Assembly: GCA_034440615.1 (NCBI GenBank)
Contig: JAOTOM010003177.1
Coordinates: forward strand, 22,501 to 86,500
Length of the DNA: 64,000 nucleotides
DNA from: Ashinkailepas kermadecensis
Lineage: Eukaryota; Arthropoda; Thecostraca; Neolepadidae
Direction of reading: 5' to 3'
Part shown: positions 23,019 to 34,008 of the stretch, in pieces
How positions within the stretch are numbered: position 1 is the stretch's first letter
How the letters are laid out: each line of letters opens with the position of its first letter
Translations under genes and position numbers: made by a program
Notes under the pieces: generated by a model
Databases searched by the model: none
The model's input: only the letters and a program-made list of their open reading frames with translations
Told to the model about the DNA's origin: nothing

Positions 23019-25379
23019 TCACTTTTCACATGTATTTAAGGCCTCATATAAAGTCGAACATGCCCGGTTCGGGCTGGCTCGTGGGCTGTGGGGGAGAGTC
23101 GCTGGGGTTACAGGGGTCGGTAGCGCTGGCCCCAGCAGGTACGATACCCTCGTTGGGGAGTGGTGCGACGGCGGGGGGGGTCGGCAGGGTCGGCGAGGTC
23201 GGCCTCCTCCTCGGCCTGTGGCGCTGGCTCGGCAGTGGGGACTGGCTTCTGTTACTTGCATGCAGCGTGGGCAGTCCACCCTTCGCACTGCGGGTGGAAG
23301 GTCATCCCCGACCAGCAGCACACAAAGCAGGAGGTCTCCCTGGTGTACAGTTCGTCTCCTCGTGGGATAACCGAGTGCACTTTCATAGTGCCAGGGACAG
23401 GGAGCTTTCCCATCGCCTGCAGCTCCTCCGCAGCCCGCGTCACCTCCTCCGGGGTGACGAGCAGGTACGTCACCGTTGACTCCTGCTTCCTGCCCCAGTT
23501 GAAGAAGTCTTTGGCCGACTTGATCAGCTCTTGGTTCTTCTTCACCGCCCGTGGCATTGCGATACTGGCTCGAGGGAGAGTCGGACAGGTAATGTACCTG
23601 GCTGATGCGTGGGAGGTTCTTCTTGATCCAGTCCATTGGGACCTTGATGAAGGCGTAGATTGTTTGAGCTTTGTGGGACGTCACGTCCGACAAGATCGTC
23701 ACGATGGTGTGGTGCAAGGGGCCGTCAACCGCGGGTCGGTGGTGGATCACTGCCGGGTGGACCGTGACCTGGGCCTTAGAGTAATAAGCCCCAGACACCT
23801 CCTGCTGAAACTTGCATACGTAATTCTCAGCAAAGTCAACCTGTATGGTTGCTTCGCCAGGTTGTAGTTGACGCTTCAGGAAGGCGAACTGGTCGTTCTG
23901 CTTCTCGACCCGATCCTGGTGCTCCCTGAAGGTCGCGAGGTTCAGCAGGAAGTTCTCCCGGAAGACGGCCTTGTGCTCCGTTACATCAAGCAGGGTGGTA
24001 CGCTTGAATTCTTTGTTGTTGTGCACCGCGACGACCTGTCCCCACATGCGGAAGTTGACGACATCCAGGTCCAGCTCGTCGATCTTACGCCCTGCCTCCT
24101 CGTCCGTGTACTGGGCGACGAAGTCGCTCGTGCTCTGTGTGACGCCGAGGGTCTTCAGTGGGACGAGCCGAAGACTGAAATTTTGGTGTTTTTGGCAGAG
24201 GAATACCTGCCGCTTGGTGTACGCGACAGGCAGCACGTTTGCCGGCCGGGCCTTCTTGAAGCGAGCGAGACTGACGTCACTCCCGGGGTTGTCTCGGAGA
24301 TACCGTCGATGCAGGACCGAGAGGTTATCCGTGAGGATGAACTTCTGCAGCTTCTTCCCCCTCACGGTTACGGTGTCCCTCTTACTGGGCAAGCATGTGC
24401 TGTTCTCGCTGGACATCATGAACGCCCTGATGTGTCGCCTGGTCAGCGCTGAAGTCACGCGGCGCTTGGTCTCCTTCCGCGACGAGTGCTTACGCGACAC
24501 GTTCACAGAGCGGGCGAGGAGCCGAGCGGTCTTGGTCCTTACAGCCTCCTTAAGCACATGTTGCTTGACACTGACACCAGAAAACGCGAGCCCCTTGATC
24601 ATCGAGTTATGAAGTATCAGCGTTTTCCTCACGCGGCGGACCTTTCTGGGTGTAATCCCTGCCGATCGGAGCATGTGGTCCGCCCGCTTCACAGGAGTCT
24701 GCGTGAGATCTTCGGCCTTGGGGTGGGGCTGGCCTTTTGCCGCCGGATCCTCTTTCTGGCGTCGAAGACGCTTCTCCAGTTGCCACACCCGACGCTGGAG
24801 TTGGTGGTTGTCCGCGAGCAGAGCCGCCTCCCGACGTCTCGAGGATGCCACGGCCCGGCTTATGCGCTTGCGGAACTACTCGCTGGCGCTCCGCTGGTGT
24901 CTCGAGCGGGACTACCACCCTTGCGGGTGTGTCGGGCGCACCGATGCTGCGGCGTCTCACACGCTGGGGGGAGGCGTCGTCCTCCTCGTCATCGCCCACG
25001 ACGATGGCCTTCTGGGCCACCTCTTCGACCTGGGGCGCTGAGTCGATGACCCTCGCTCGCCGACTTCGGTCACGCACAGGGACGTCCGCTGGAGGGGCGA
25101 CCGGGACCGCAGCTTCCAGGGGAACAGGCGGTACAGGCGGTACTCCGCGGTGTCTGCGCGCCGCGCAACACGTGCCTCTCTCTGAGCTGCTTCAGGCGTC
25201 TGCGCCTGTAAGTCCGGCTGGGCCTGCAGCACCCGAGTCCGCGCAGTCCCCGTTTTCTGCCGCTGCGCACTCTCACGGGCCTTGCGGTTGCGCTCCTCAC
25301 GCTCAGCTGGGGAGAGGAGGTGCGAGGGAGATAAGCCTATTATTACAAAAGAATCCATCAGTCGTGAAAAGAGTTCCAA
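23019..25379 (-). pseudogene. Unassigned DDE-like transposase relic
   Basis: On the minus strand an N-terminal basic region (LLSPAEREERNRKARESAQR, about 25325-25266) leads through frameshifts to a long frame (24851-23019). That frame has a leucine-rich segment (LQRRVWQLEKRL) and a conserved core: IQVDFAENYVC, KAQVTVHPAVI, ILSDVTSHKA and YLSDSPSSQYRN (about 23590-23560). Immediately after QYRN the frame breaks. Another frame resumes with KKNQELIKSAKDFFNWGRK (from 23545) through VKVHSVI-like sequence and a Cys-rich end at 23252. The segment between, where related proteins carry an EAGHGKGPCDG-type motif, is deleted. The pattern D...D...E suggests a DDE transposase. The family is not one I can name, and no terminal repeats were found here. 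Confidence 0.65.
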
Positions 25380-25453
25380 GTCCAGCGAGAAGTGTGAATT
25401 TGAAAGTACTTTTGCTGTGATGATAGTTATTTTTCAGTATCGCATGTTGTAAG

Positions 25454-26194
25454 CCATAGGCGCGCCCAGGGGCCTGCCCCACTCCTTTAGCCAGGGGTGT
25501 CGATTTTTTAAAAACATTGGGGGGGGGGCGAAGTGCCAATGCACTAGACCCCCCCCACAAAAAAAAAACACAAAAAAACATCGGATTTAGCCCACTATAT
25601 TTTCGGATCTCAGAAATTATCAGTATGACCATGCAATTGTTGTTTAGTTACTTAGCAGATTTTCTTTCAGACAATCTGGTTTAAAATGCATCAGCATCGC
25701 TAATCTCAATATTTTATGATGTAAGCTGTACTTCCACAGTGGAGGGAATTCCAGCTATTTTATTTGTTTTTACACACAATTTTACATTTTTTCAGCAAAA
25801 GGTGGAGGGTCAGTCCACTATTTAATCCAAATCCATTTCTTTTCAGAACAAAATGTGCTGGCTAACATCAATGTTTCTACTTAGCATGGTGCTTTTCATT
25901 TTTTCCCTTTAGCTTTCTTAACAGCATAAAATAGCATAGGTTATTGGGGGGGCAAATCAACATGGGGGAGGGCAAAATCAACATTGGTGGGGCCATGGCC
26001 CCCACAAAAGGATACAAATCGACACCCCTGCCTTTAGCGGTCCCCATCTTAGCGGTAAAAGTTGTGTTCACTGTTAAAATTATCGGGTTATCTATCCAAA
26101 AGTGCTCAACCATGGTACTTTGCGAAATTCCTGGGTGCGTCACTGCTGTTGATCCTGACCCACCCACTTTTTTTAGACGTTCCTACGCCTATGG
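25454..26194. mobile_element. Possible outer MITE hosting a hAT MITE
   Basis: CCATAGGCG at 25454-25462 and its inverse CGCCTATGG at 26186-26194 bracket the hAT MITE. The termini resemble hAT ends, but the inverted repeat is only 9 bp and no TSD is visible. Confidence 0.35.
25492..26030. mobile_element. Non-autonomous hAT element (MITE)
   Basis: 539 bp with inverted termini CAGGGGTGTCGATTT (25492-25506; inverse at 26016-26030), flanked by a perfect 8-bp direct repeat CCTTTAGC (25484-25491 and 26031-26038). An 8-bp TSD and CAGGG ends identify the hAT superfamily. There is no transposase frame. G- and C-runs lie just inside both ends. Confidence 0.9.
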
Positions 26195-26248
26195 TGACGA
26201 GGACACGAAAAGGCATCATATTGTGGCCGGATAGCATGTGAAGGTTAT

Positions 26249-26380
26249 GCGATCATCCGCCACTGCGTGTCGCATTATTTTCCCACGCGTCGATACATTG
26301 CGGGCGAAAAACGTGCAAATGATATACGATCATCTGCCACAAGCACTGCGCCACGCAATGCTTTCCCACGCGTCGATGCG
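26249..26380 (+). repeat. Degenerate direct repeat of about 50 bp
   Basis: CGATCATCYGCCAC...CCCACGCGTCGAT occurs at 26250-26294 and 26328-26376 with small indels. Confidence 0.6.
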
Positions 26381-26543
26381 CGGGCTTCCGAGTTCTATTC
26401 AATAGTATCATCCTGCCATCTGGCGACAAATATTGTTACCTATGGTTCAGCATTCAATCTCATGATTGTAATACCTAGACCGTGCTGCTACCTATCGATA
26501 GCTATCTGAAGTGATGCTTCTAGAAAATAATGAAGTTCTTGAA

Positions 26544-26770
26544 TCTGTGGAGGTTGCGAGCTGTGGAGATTATGAACGCTTCGCAGTTGTGGAGGTTATG
26601 ACCTGTGGAGGTTATGAACGCTGCGGACTTGTGGAGGTTGTGAGCTGTGGAGGTTATGAGCGCTTCGTAGTTGTGGAGGTTGTGAGCTGTGGAGGTTATG
26701 ACCTGTGGAGGTTACGACCGCTTCGGGTATATTGAATTTGTGGAGGTTATGAACTGTGGAGGTTATGATA
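26544..26770 (+). repeat. Minisatellite based on CTGTGGAGGTTATGA
   Basis: About ten degenerate units of 18-25 bp (GTGGAGGTTRTGARC...) form higher-order pairs of about 45 bp. The reading frame through it gives a VEVVSCGGYERF repeat, but that is a by-product of the array. Confidence 0.85.
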
Positions 26771-27654
26771 CATCTCCATTCAGAGAACCAGGTTAGCCCT
26801 GAGCAACTATACTTTTCCACAAAGGTTGCAATCTGAACCACCCTATGGCACACACACTGCTAGCCAACCTCTCGGCCTCGCCATAACTCACGTGGCCACA
26901 CATTCAATGTTTTAAGAATATCTAAAATTCATGTCATTGAAGCAATACTTTACATGGATTTGTTGATTGGTGTTCCAAAAAGATGAGCACTGATGCAGCT
27001 GATCAATACAATGTTAGACAGCTGAAGTGGGTGGTTGTCAATTATATATTTTGTGTGGTAACATTTGCCATTCCATTGTTCTGTCAGTATGTGTCAACCG
27101 CTGAAAGAGGTGCCCCATGTTACATCTTTTGCAAATGGTATACCTGGTCTTGAATACATGGGCTGTTTTCAATGCATTTAGAGTAGCCATTGGTATAATA
27201 TGTAATAACAAACTTCAAAATACAAAATGTCATGCCAAACTAAAAATTGTATAGTGATGCATTATTTCTTCAAGGGATGCATTTGTTATTTAGAAATTGA
27301 TTATTGCCAATAGTTCCCAGACTGGAGACATCGTATTGAATTGTATTGTAACTGCCTTGGTCCGGTAATTCTAGGCATTATGTTTGTGGCACCATAGCAA
27401 AGGCACTGTCAGTTGTACCATCTATGTGCTGATTGAAGAGGGGGATATGTGGATGTTGGCTGAAAATGTTGAGAAAATTCGTGTCGTGACAACATATTGA
27501 TCAGATTTCCGGGTATTTACATGTGTTGCATCCATCCAGTTCCTTGAGCCTGTTGATCCAGTCCTTCAGCTCACGTCGCTTGGTAAGGATCATCATCAAA
27601 TCAATCTCTCATCAAATCCATCATCTAACCACAATATATCTGACATACCCAGTC
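26771..27654. other. Unassigned sequence upstream of the OTU-like gene
   Basis: No coding motif. It may include the 5' UTR of the following gene; the same frame is open from 27523, but the first good ATG context is at 27655. Confidence 0.4.
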
Positions 27655-28668
27655 ATGGCTCTCAGAGAAGCTTACTTTTCCTCTATGCTGCATGCCCTCA
27701 GTCGGTCTGAGTATGACGAGCCTGCCGCATTCCATTCCGCATGCGAAAAGTTATCTCTTGGCATCGTGGAAAAATATGACTCCACATTTGATGTATTTCC
27801 TAGCACTGGTCTGGTTCAAGGCACTGACTCCATCGCCCAAACCTACCTTGATCTATGTGATCGACCGGATCTGTTGCCCGTGACCTCCACCGGTGATGGC
27901 AACTGTTTTTTCAATTCACTTTACTTACTCCTGACGAACAATGAGGTTTTTGCAACTGTGCTAAGGGTGAGAACAGCCCTCGAGCTCTGCCTCAATGCAT
28001 CATATGAGAAGCTTCCTCAGGCATCCATGATAACGGCCACGTGCGACAAGCCGGAAATCGAGGCCCGCAGGTGCAGACGCAACTGGCAATGGGCGGGAAT
28101 GTGGCACATGTTTGCTGCAGCAACCGTCATAGGCCGGCCAATCCAGTCAGTGTACCCACCTGTGTATGGCATGGACAACTGGCTGCATAAATTGATGGAT
28201 AGGGTGATCCAGCCCAGACCAACCATGGGAATGGTTAGTGATGGCAGGCTCGCCATAATGTGGTCCAGCATGTCTCCCCTTGATGTGAGCAGAAGTTACG
28301 GACCAGCAGGATGGAAGCCAGATCACTTTGTCCCCCTGTTCCCCATGTCCATGTTGCATCTACTGGTGGTATTGCTAGCCCTCAGTATGCAACTGGTCAG
28401 CTTGATGGTGGACAGGGAGATGTGCATGTGGTTGTCGCTTGTGACGCGCCAAGTCGTCGTGGTTCTCCTGCCGTCTGGTCCCACGATGACTTTGACGACG
28501 TCGCCTGTGACATGGTCATGTCACCAGTTGATGACAATAGAGATGATGATGTCAACAGCAGTACCAGTCGGTCTGAATCGGGAGAACATGTTGATATTTG
28601 GGTTAATCGTCCGGGAAATCCCGATCAGGCCACTGCCCACTACATGCCACGGGCGGAGGTGTGTGTGA
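27655..28668 (+). CDS. OTU/vertnin-like N-terminal domain of a transposon protein
   Basis: The ATG at 27655 has a good context (AGTCATGG). The protein begins MALREAYFSSMLHAL and contains TGDGNCFFNSLYLLL, the Asp-Gly-Asn-Cys signature of OTU-type cysteine proteases. RVRTALELCLN and MWHMFAAATVIGRPIQSVYPP then follow, as in vertnin-like proteins, and WKPDHFVPLFP supplies the catalytic-type His. OTU proteases remove ubiquitin; in mobile elements their role is unclear. Past about 28350 this frame looks non-native (Met/Leu-rich) and the real continuation is in the frame of the next feature, so a frameshift lies between 28330 and 28390. Family and function are inferred from motifs only. Confidence 0.6.
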   Translation: MALREAYFSSMLHALSRSEYDEPAAFHSACEKLSLGIVEKYDSTFDVFPSTGLVQGTDSIAQTYLDLCDRPDLLPVTSTGDGNCFFNSLYLLLTNNEVFATVLRVRTALELCLNASYEKLPQASMITATCDKPEIEARRCRRNWQWAGMWHMFAAATVIGRPIQSVYPPVYGMDNWLHKLMDRVIQPRPTMGMVSDGRLAIMWSSMSPLDVSRSYGPAGWKPDHFVPLFPMSMLHLLVVLLALSMQLVSLMVDREMCMWLSLVTRQVVVVLLPSGPTMTLTTSPVTWSCHQLMTIEMMMSTAVPVGLNRENMLIFGLIVREIPIRPLPTTCHGRRCV

Positions 28669-29255
28669 CGAGTAGCCCACAAAAAGTATCCAAAAAATGG
28701 CAATGGAAAGCTGTACAGAAATCGGATGAAGGCTTCTGTAATGTGAAAACTGTCATAAGTTCAGTTTGTCTCGGTGTACCTTCTGACGCAGAAAAGGTTG
28801 CGTCCATACCAAAGCGTGTCACGCACCCCTCCTCCTTCATCGTGCAGTATTCGGTCCAAAATGAGCGTGGTATCGCTTGTGATGAGCTTGGTTCCTGGCG
28901 GAATCATGGGGGTCACACGACATTCCACCACATCGACCCCTTGACGTATGTCATTACGTCTTGTCAGGCAAGTAAAGGCAAACAAACCGGATACGTCGTC
29001 ATGGCACGTCAGGCAAATGCACGTAGATCCCGGATCGTCAAGGAAGAAAACGTGGTTTGTGTTGTAAGAACCCGCTATCACCTGACTGCTGATGCCACTT
29101 TTAAGAAAACTGTTTATTTGGTGGGGAATGTGAAACATGATAAGAAATATGACATATTTGTTGAATACAAGGGTACCTTCACAAGCGCCAGGGGTCAAGC
29201 TCATGGTAATTCGAAAACTAACGACCATTTATCAAAAGTCCACGCAGTATGCTGA
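28311..29255 (+). pseudogene. Continuation of OTU-like transposon protein, C-terminal part
   Basis: This open frame begins inside the OTU region but is probably native from about 28350. It has a Ser/Asp-rich linker (DDFDDVACDM...SSTSRSESGEH), then GIACDELGSW, VVCVVRTRYHLTADATFKKTVYLV and FVEYKGTF...QAHGNSK. The last motif resembles the YxG...HGNSK segment seen in some transposon-encoded proteins. A second shift near 29210 leads to TIYQKSTQYAECC...KKQHSHEIYRK in another frame (to about 29330). The product is thus one protein broken at two points, and its 3' end is cut off at the LINE tail at 29348. No catalytic transposase core remains. Confidence 0.5.
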
Positions 29256-29347
29256 GTGCTGTGGGGGTGGAAGTAAAAAACAGCACTCCCATGAAATATA
29301 CCGCAAGCGTGTGCTGGAAACACCGGAGTTGGCGCCGCGCCCCTAAT

Positions 29348-29384
29348 GTCGACGCGCCCCTAAACTCCAATCCACCACCACCAC
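29348..29384 (+). mobile_element. LINE 3' tail fragment (half hairpin)
   Basis: GTCGACGCGCCCCTAAAC plus a CCACCACCACCAC tail: the 3' half of the LINE hairpin of the K/M subtype. The 5' arm is missing. The same junction continues into 29385-30068, exactly as at 45174-45853, so it was copied together with that segment. Confidence 0.8.
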
Positions 29385-30068
29385 ATCTGACAGGACAGCC
29401 TTAGTGCCCATGATTCTCTGTGCTGCTGCCTTTTTTGTTTGTTGTACTTCATGGATAGTTAACGCTTCAGAGCCACATAATTATTGAGTCCTTTCTTTTT
29501 TCCGTTCCTCCATCTCTCTCGACTCCTCATGAATTTCAACTCATCAGCTTATCAAGGCTTATCAAGGCTATCAAGGCTATCAAGGCTTATCAAGGCTAGG
29601 TTCAGAGATGTGAGCTTGAGCTGCCATGCCAGACCGCCAGACATCAATGACTGCACCTGAGCAGTCAGAGCCTCGACAGCCTTGCACAGTGTTTTAACTG
29701 TGGTGCAGCTGCCCAGATGCTCCAGCACTCACCCCAGTCCCTCCTGGGGAACTGGAAGCTCGGCAGTTGACGCATATGAGTGCAATACTTTCACATCCAT
29801 GTTGGACAATGTTGGAGATATTGTGCGCATATGTCCACAATGTCCATGTTGGAGATATTGTGATGGCCGATCGCGGTTTCAATATCCAAGACATCTTGGC
29901 GACTCGAAATACCAAGGCAGTAACGTGGTCATTTCTTCGAGGAAAGACACGGTTGTCGCCTACAGAGATGGCACTCTCCAGGCAATCACCAAAGACCGCA
30001 TTCATGTGGAGAGATTGATTGGCCTGACCAAAACGTATAAGTGCTTGAGTGGTCCCATTCACTTCTCA
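29385..30068 (+). pseudogene. ISL2EU-type transposase fragment, copy 1 of a duplicated segment
   Basis: The 3' half encodes DIVMADRGFNIQDILATRN...SFLRGKTRLSPTEMALS (29854-29975) and, after a frameshift, KDRIHVERLIGLTKTYK (29993-30043). These correspond to VLADRGFQIQDILAL and KRIHVERLIGLAKTFK of the transposase at 19.3-21.0 kb, so the second Asp and the Glu of DDE are present but the first Asp is missing. This is a second, diverged ISL2EU family. The whole segment is nearly identical to 45211-45853. A small tandem array of ATCAAGGCTT units (29550-29602) is expanded relative to copy 2. Confidence 0.75.
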
Positions 30069-30252
30069 CCAGGGATGCGGAGCCGGGAAAATTTTGGACG
30101 GCTCCGGCTCCGACTCCGGCTCCGGGGAAGTATCCCGGCTCCGACTCCGACTCCGGCTCCGAGTAAAATGTCCCGGCGGCTCCGGCTCCGGCTCCGGCTC
30201 CGGGCAAAATGTACCGGCTCCGGCGACTCCGGCTCCGGCTCCGGCTCCGTAC
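30069..30252. repeat. GGCTCC hexanucleotide-type array
   Basis: Interrupted runs of GGCTCC/GACTCC in three blocks. The edge CAGGGATGCGGAGCC and the inverse-like GGCTCCGTACATCCC suggest degenerate terminal repeats. The array starts exactly where the duplicated segment diverges from copy 2 (after CACTTCTCAC), so it is an insertion or the product of one. Confidence 0.75.
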
Positions 30253-30800
30253 ATCCCAAACGTGATCGATCCATTAAGTAAGAGCTAGGGGGATGTAAAA
30301 AAAAGTTAGCCGCGACCACTCAGGGGCGCAAACTTCAGACAATTATAAGCAACTTTCCCATATAAACCCTGTATCTATCTTGCATCGGAAACTGGCCCTC
30401 GTAAACTGACGCTCGTAAACTGACGCTCGCTTCGTGCCGTATTGGGGCAATCAGAAGAGGGGAGACTCGAATCAACAGACCAATCTGAGTTTCCATTCAC
30501 AACCTGGTGGTTCAGTGTCGTTTTCCTTGTGTCATAACAGTCCAAATTGTATTAACGGCCGTCTTACTAGACATGTATAGATTGCCGTGAATAATTACGA
30601 TGCATTTCTGAAAATATCACGGGGTCTACGCGCTAGCGGATCTAAAGGGTAGAGACACGGAGGCCATGCCCTCTCCCCACTCTCCAAGCGGCGTGAAGGG
30701 GACCACCCATATTCCTAAAATCGGAAAAGGGGGACATTTCATTTTTACCGGTAAAAGTGGACACAGAATACTTGTCTACAAACTTGCTTCATATCGCCAA
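30253..30800. other. Unassigned sequence
   Basis: No gene or repeat recognised apart from a short doublet AAACTGACGCTCG (30405-30430). Confidence 0.4.
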
Positions 30801-30807
30801 GCAGCCA

Positions 30808-31385
30808 TCAGGGCAGCTGTGGGCCAAGTCCAAAATATTCAAACCTTGTTATATGGTCAAAGCACAACACATCCTGCATTGTGTGAGACATCTGAGCATT
30901 AGCACACATAATCAGGAACATAATACCCACATCATGGACTCACCAAGTGGTAGATGGTGGTGTGTCGGCATCTGAGGTAACACGGCGTCCACTGCAAGTT
31001 GTCCCGCTCACTTCCTGTGACGCTGCCTGGGCTCCATCGGCACCTGAAACGGACACCCCGAGTTTAAATGACTTGTGCCAAGTTGAACATGTGCACCGGA
31101 CTCCATAGCATCTGTAAAGTATGGATGGAGTTAAACAGACATCAGGACAGATGTGGGCCAAGTCCAATATATTCAAACCTTGTTATATGGTCAGAGCACA
31201 ACACATCCTACCGTGCACGAGACACCTGGGTAGGAAGCACACAAAACGGAATATAATATCCACATCATGGACTCACCAAGTGTCCTAGTATTTGGTGGTG
31301 TGTTAGCATCCGAGGTAACACGACGCCCACTGCAAGTTGTCCTGTTGGCGTCCCGTGACGCTGCCTGGGCTCCATCGGTACCGTC
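30808..31385 (+). repeat. Tandem duplication of a 240-bp unit
   Basis: Units 30808-31047 and 31143-31385 share GCTGTGGGCCAAGTCC, TTCAAACCTTGTTATATGGTC, CATCATGGACTCACCAAGTG and GACGCTGCCTGGGCTCCATC in the same order, with about 10-15% differences by eye. They are separated by about 95 bp. No open frame spans either unit. Confidence 0.8.
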
Positions 31386-31557
31386 AATCAGGCTAACTTT
31401 AGCCACATTTTTTACAATTTCCTACACCCTGCTGTTATTTGTTTGATTAATGAAGAACTAGCCCAGGCAAACCAAGGGCTGCATGCAGGACTATCGACCT
31501 GCAGTGTGGCTTTGAGATGCTGAGTGTCTTGAGTCATACTTTTTTTTTTCTTTCCTA
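31386..31557. other. Spacer with a lone pogo-like end
   Basis: GGCTAACTTTAGCCAC (31391-31406) matches the terminal sequence of the adjacent pogo element but lies outside it. It may be the end of another copy. The rest is unassigned and ends in a T10 run. Confidence 0.4.
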
Positions 31558-34008
31558 GGTGGCCAAAGTTTGCCGGACTCGGCTAACTTTGGCCACCAAC
31601 CGGAGTTTCTCCCTTGGACAAAGATTGCGGCTTTCTGCCTAACTTTAGCCACAAACTGAGTTTTAAAAAACGCCTAAGACACTGCAAACGAATCCAGCAA
31701 TGGCAGCAATTGTCAGAATGCCGAGTTTCCAGCCATATATGTGCTCAAATGAGATTATTGGACCGACAGCACAGGGTCACCATGAACAGTGTGACACCGC
31801 CAACAACGACCAGAATGCTACCATGCTCGTGCCTAAATCAACTTATCCACCTGGAATGGGACGGTCCAGAACGAACCACGGCGGTCGGGCGTGATCTGCG
31901 TCACCTTACACACGACGTCAGCAGCGTCGATTGTGCTCTTGTCCTCATTGTCGGGGAACACGTACGTGTGTTTTCCTGTCCCCTTCATGAAGGAGACCAC
32001 GATAGCGGCGTCCGTCTCCGTGACTTGTCCGATGAAGCACTTCGCTTGAGTGCGGTTCTTGAGGCGGACGATCAGGAAGTCGCCGACGTGGAGCTTAGCT
32101 AAGTCCAATTCCACCACACCAGCCGGGAGGGGGATGGACTTGCTGGTCGGGCACTTCCCGATCGTCCGACCGGCAAGAGCGGGCTGAGCGAGTGGCGATG
32201 TGGCCGGCCGCTTCGGTTGCTTCGACGGACGCGGTGGAGTTGTCGGGAAGGGGTCATCGAGGTCCTCCGCTTCGTTCGAGCATCTCTCCTCGTCCGAGCT
32301 GCTCTCCTTATCTGAGGCGTCGTCCCCGACGGCGCGCCCTGGGACGACATTGAGCTTCGTGCGACGGACGCGGGACGGCCCGGCCCCTGCGTCACTGTGC
32401 CCTCGCAGTGCCTGGAGGTGCTCCACGATCGCACCATCCATGACCTCCGCTGTAAGCTGTGCGCGAGGGAGCTTGGCGAGGACGGGCTCAGCGGAGACCG
32501 GGTAGAGCCCACACGTGCGAAACCCCGCGATTAGGTTGTCCGTGTTGAGCACTTGTACGAGCTCCTTCAGCTTGCTCGGGAACATGGTCTTGGGGAGGGT
32601 GGTGTTCTTCTTGCCCGAAGCCGTCACTCGCCATTGGTTGATGATCGATCTCCACTTTCGCTTCAGGGGGCCGAAGAATGCCACGTCCAGCGGCTGGGTT
32701 AAGTGCGTACTGTTCGGAGGTAGGCACAGGAACCTGATGTTGTTGTCCTTGCACGAGCTCACCACCCTCTCTGACAGATGGGACGACAGGTTGTCGCCGA
32801 TGATTGCTTTCGTCCCCGCCTTGCGGCGGAGGTACGGAAGGCATATCTTGAAATACCAATCCTCGAATGACTTTTCATCGAACCATCCGGAAGACGCGAA
32901 TGTGTACATGGCGCCGGTGGGGCCGCCTGTGGTCCATTCCTCATAGAGGTTGTGCGTTTTGTAAACCACGTACGGCGGAAGCAGGTGGCCTGCCGCCGTT
33001 CCCGCGAACATAACAGACACCCCGGCCTTGCTGTGGTTTTTTTACAGCCTCAGGGTACTTCATGCCCCTCTTCATGATGGCCTTCTTGCGCCCCGGGTCA
33101 TCCGTCATTGCGGTTTCATCATAATTTATCAGGTTCTCGGGGCGACGCCGTCGAGCGACTTCTCGACATTCTTGAAGTACTCATTGATGATGTCAGCATT
33201 GACCTTGGCCCGGGAAACCTTGATATTTCCCGCCATGCGCGACGTCAGCCGGTTCCGGGACATGAAGCTCTGGATCCAGTCCCAGCCGGGCACGTTGTTC
33301 TGGAACTGCGGATGCTTGACGCCGCTGCGTTCCAGGAAGTTTTGACAAGCATCTTGACGTCTACCGCCGTGCAGGGGAAGCCCCACTCAGCGAGTTGGTT
33401 CAGCCTAGCAGCCAGGTGCAGCTCTTCCTCGTTGTTGAGGGCACAGGCCCTGGCTTGGCTCCATGCGCACCAGCTAACTTGTTGGCCAGGGTCTGCCGGT
33501 TTATGCCATGCACTTTCGCCGCTTGACGAATAGAGACGCCAGTCTTGACATCGTCCATAGCCGCCTTGATGTCCTCATTGGTGAAGTTCTTGTACGGGCG
33601 CGGCATCCTGCCCACCTGAGGGATATGAGCAATGATCATCTTACAGCATGTATAAGTAAATGAGTAGGCATTAAGCGAGAATGAATGCTTAAAAAACGTT
33701 TAGAGACAATAAACGACAACCACCACCGACTCTCCTAACAAATTACGTTGCGCATGAAGGGAGGAGGGGGGTTGACGGAGCATAACGGAGGCATACCTAC
33801 CAGCCAATGCTAAGAACACTAAAACGTGCGTAGCCAGGGGGAGGGGGCTGAAAAACGTCAAAAAATTGCGTAAGGTAATTTCTGTACAGCCACTAAAATA
33901 CCATGGATTCCTCTAAAATGTAGGGCGGTGTCATTTTGTTGCAAACAAGGAATGGCTAAAGTTACCCTGAAATTCAAAAAATGTCCGTCTAACTTTAGCC
34001 ACCCCACC
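31558..34008. mobile_element. Pogo-type DNA transposon
   Basis: Ends are GGTGGCCAAAGTTTGCCGG (31558-31576) and, inverted, GGTGGGGTGGCTAAAGTTAG (34008-33989), the latter with one extra GGTGG. TA dinucleotides flank both (31556-31557, 34009-34010), the TSD expected for the Tc1/mariner/pogo group. Related motifs CTAACTTTGGCCACC (31583-31597) and CTAACTTTAGCCAC (31639-31652) lie just inside the left end. The single gene on the minus strand is broken by several indels. Confidence 0.75.
31833..33606 (-). pseudogene. Pogo-type transposase, Psq HTH plus DDE_1
   Basis: From 33606 on the minus strand: MPRPYKNFTNEDIKAAM and VSIRQAAKVHGINRQTLANKL, a pipsqueak-type helix-turn-helix. After a shift near 33390 come HPQFQNNVPGWDWIQSFMSRN and NINEYF-like sequence. 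Another shift near 33130 gives INYDETAMTDDPGRKKA, containing the first catalytic Asp. A run of seven T (33034-33041) again changes frame into the long C-terminal frame (33020-31833) with AIIGDNLSSHLS (second Asp), LPPNSTHLTQPLDVAFFGPLK (third Asp) and a Ser/Glu-rich tail. The catalytic residues are all present but three frame changes make the copy inactive unless some are sequencing errors. Confidence 0.82.

Noticed and set aside
23012..25420. Long + strand frames opposite the transposase relic
   Set aside because: GC-rich antisense shadows; conserved motifs are only on the minus strand.
26511..26735. Open frame with VEVVSCGGYERF repeats
   Set aside because: Created by an in-frame minisatellite; no start context, no flanking exons.
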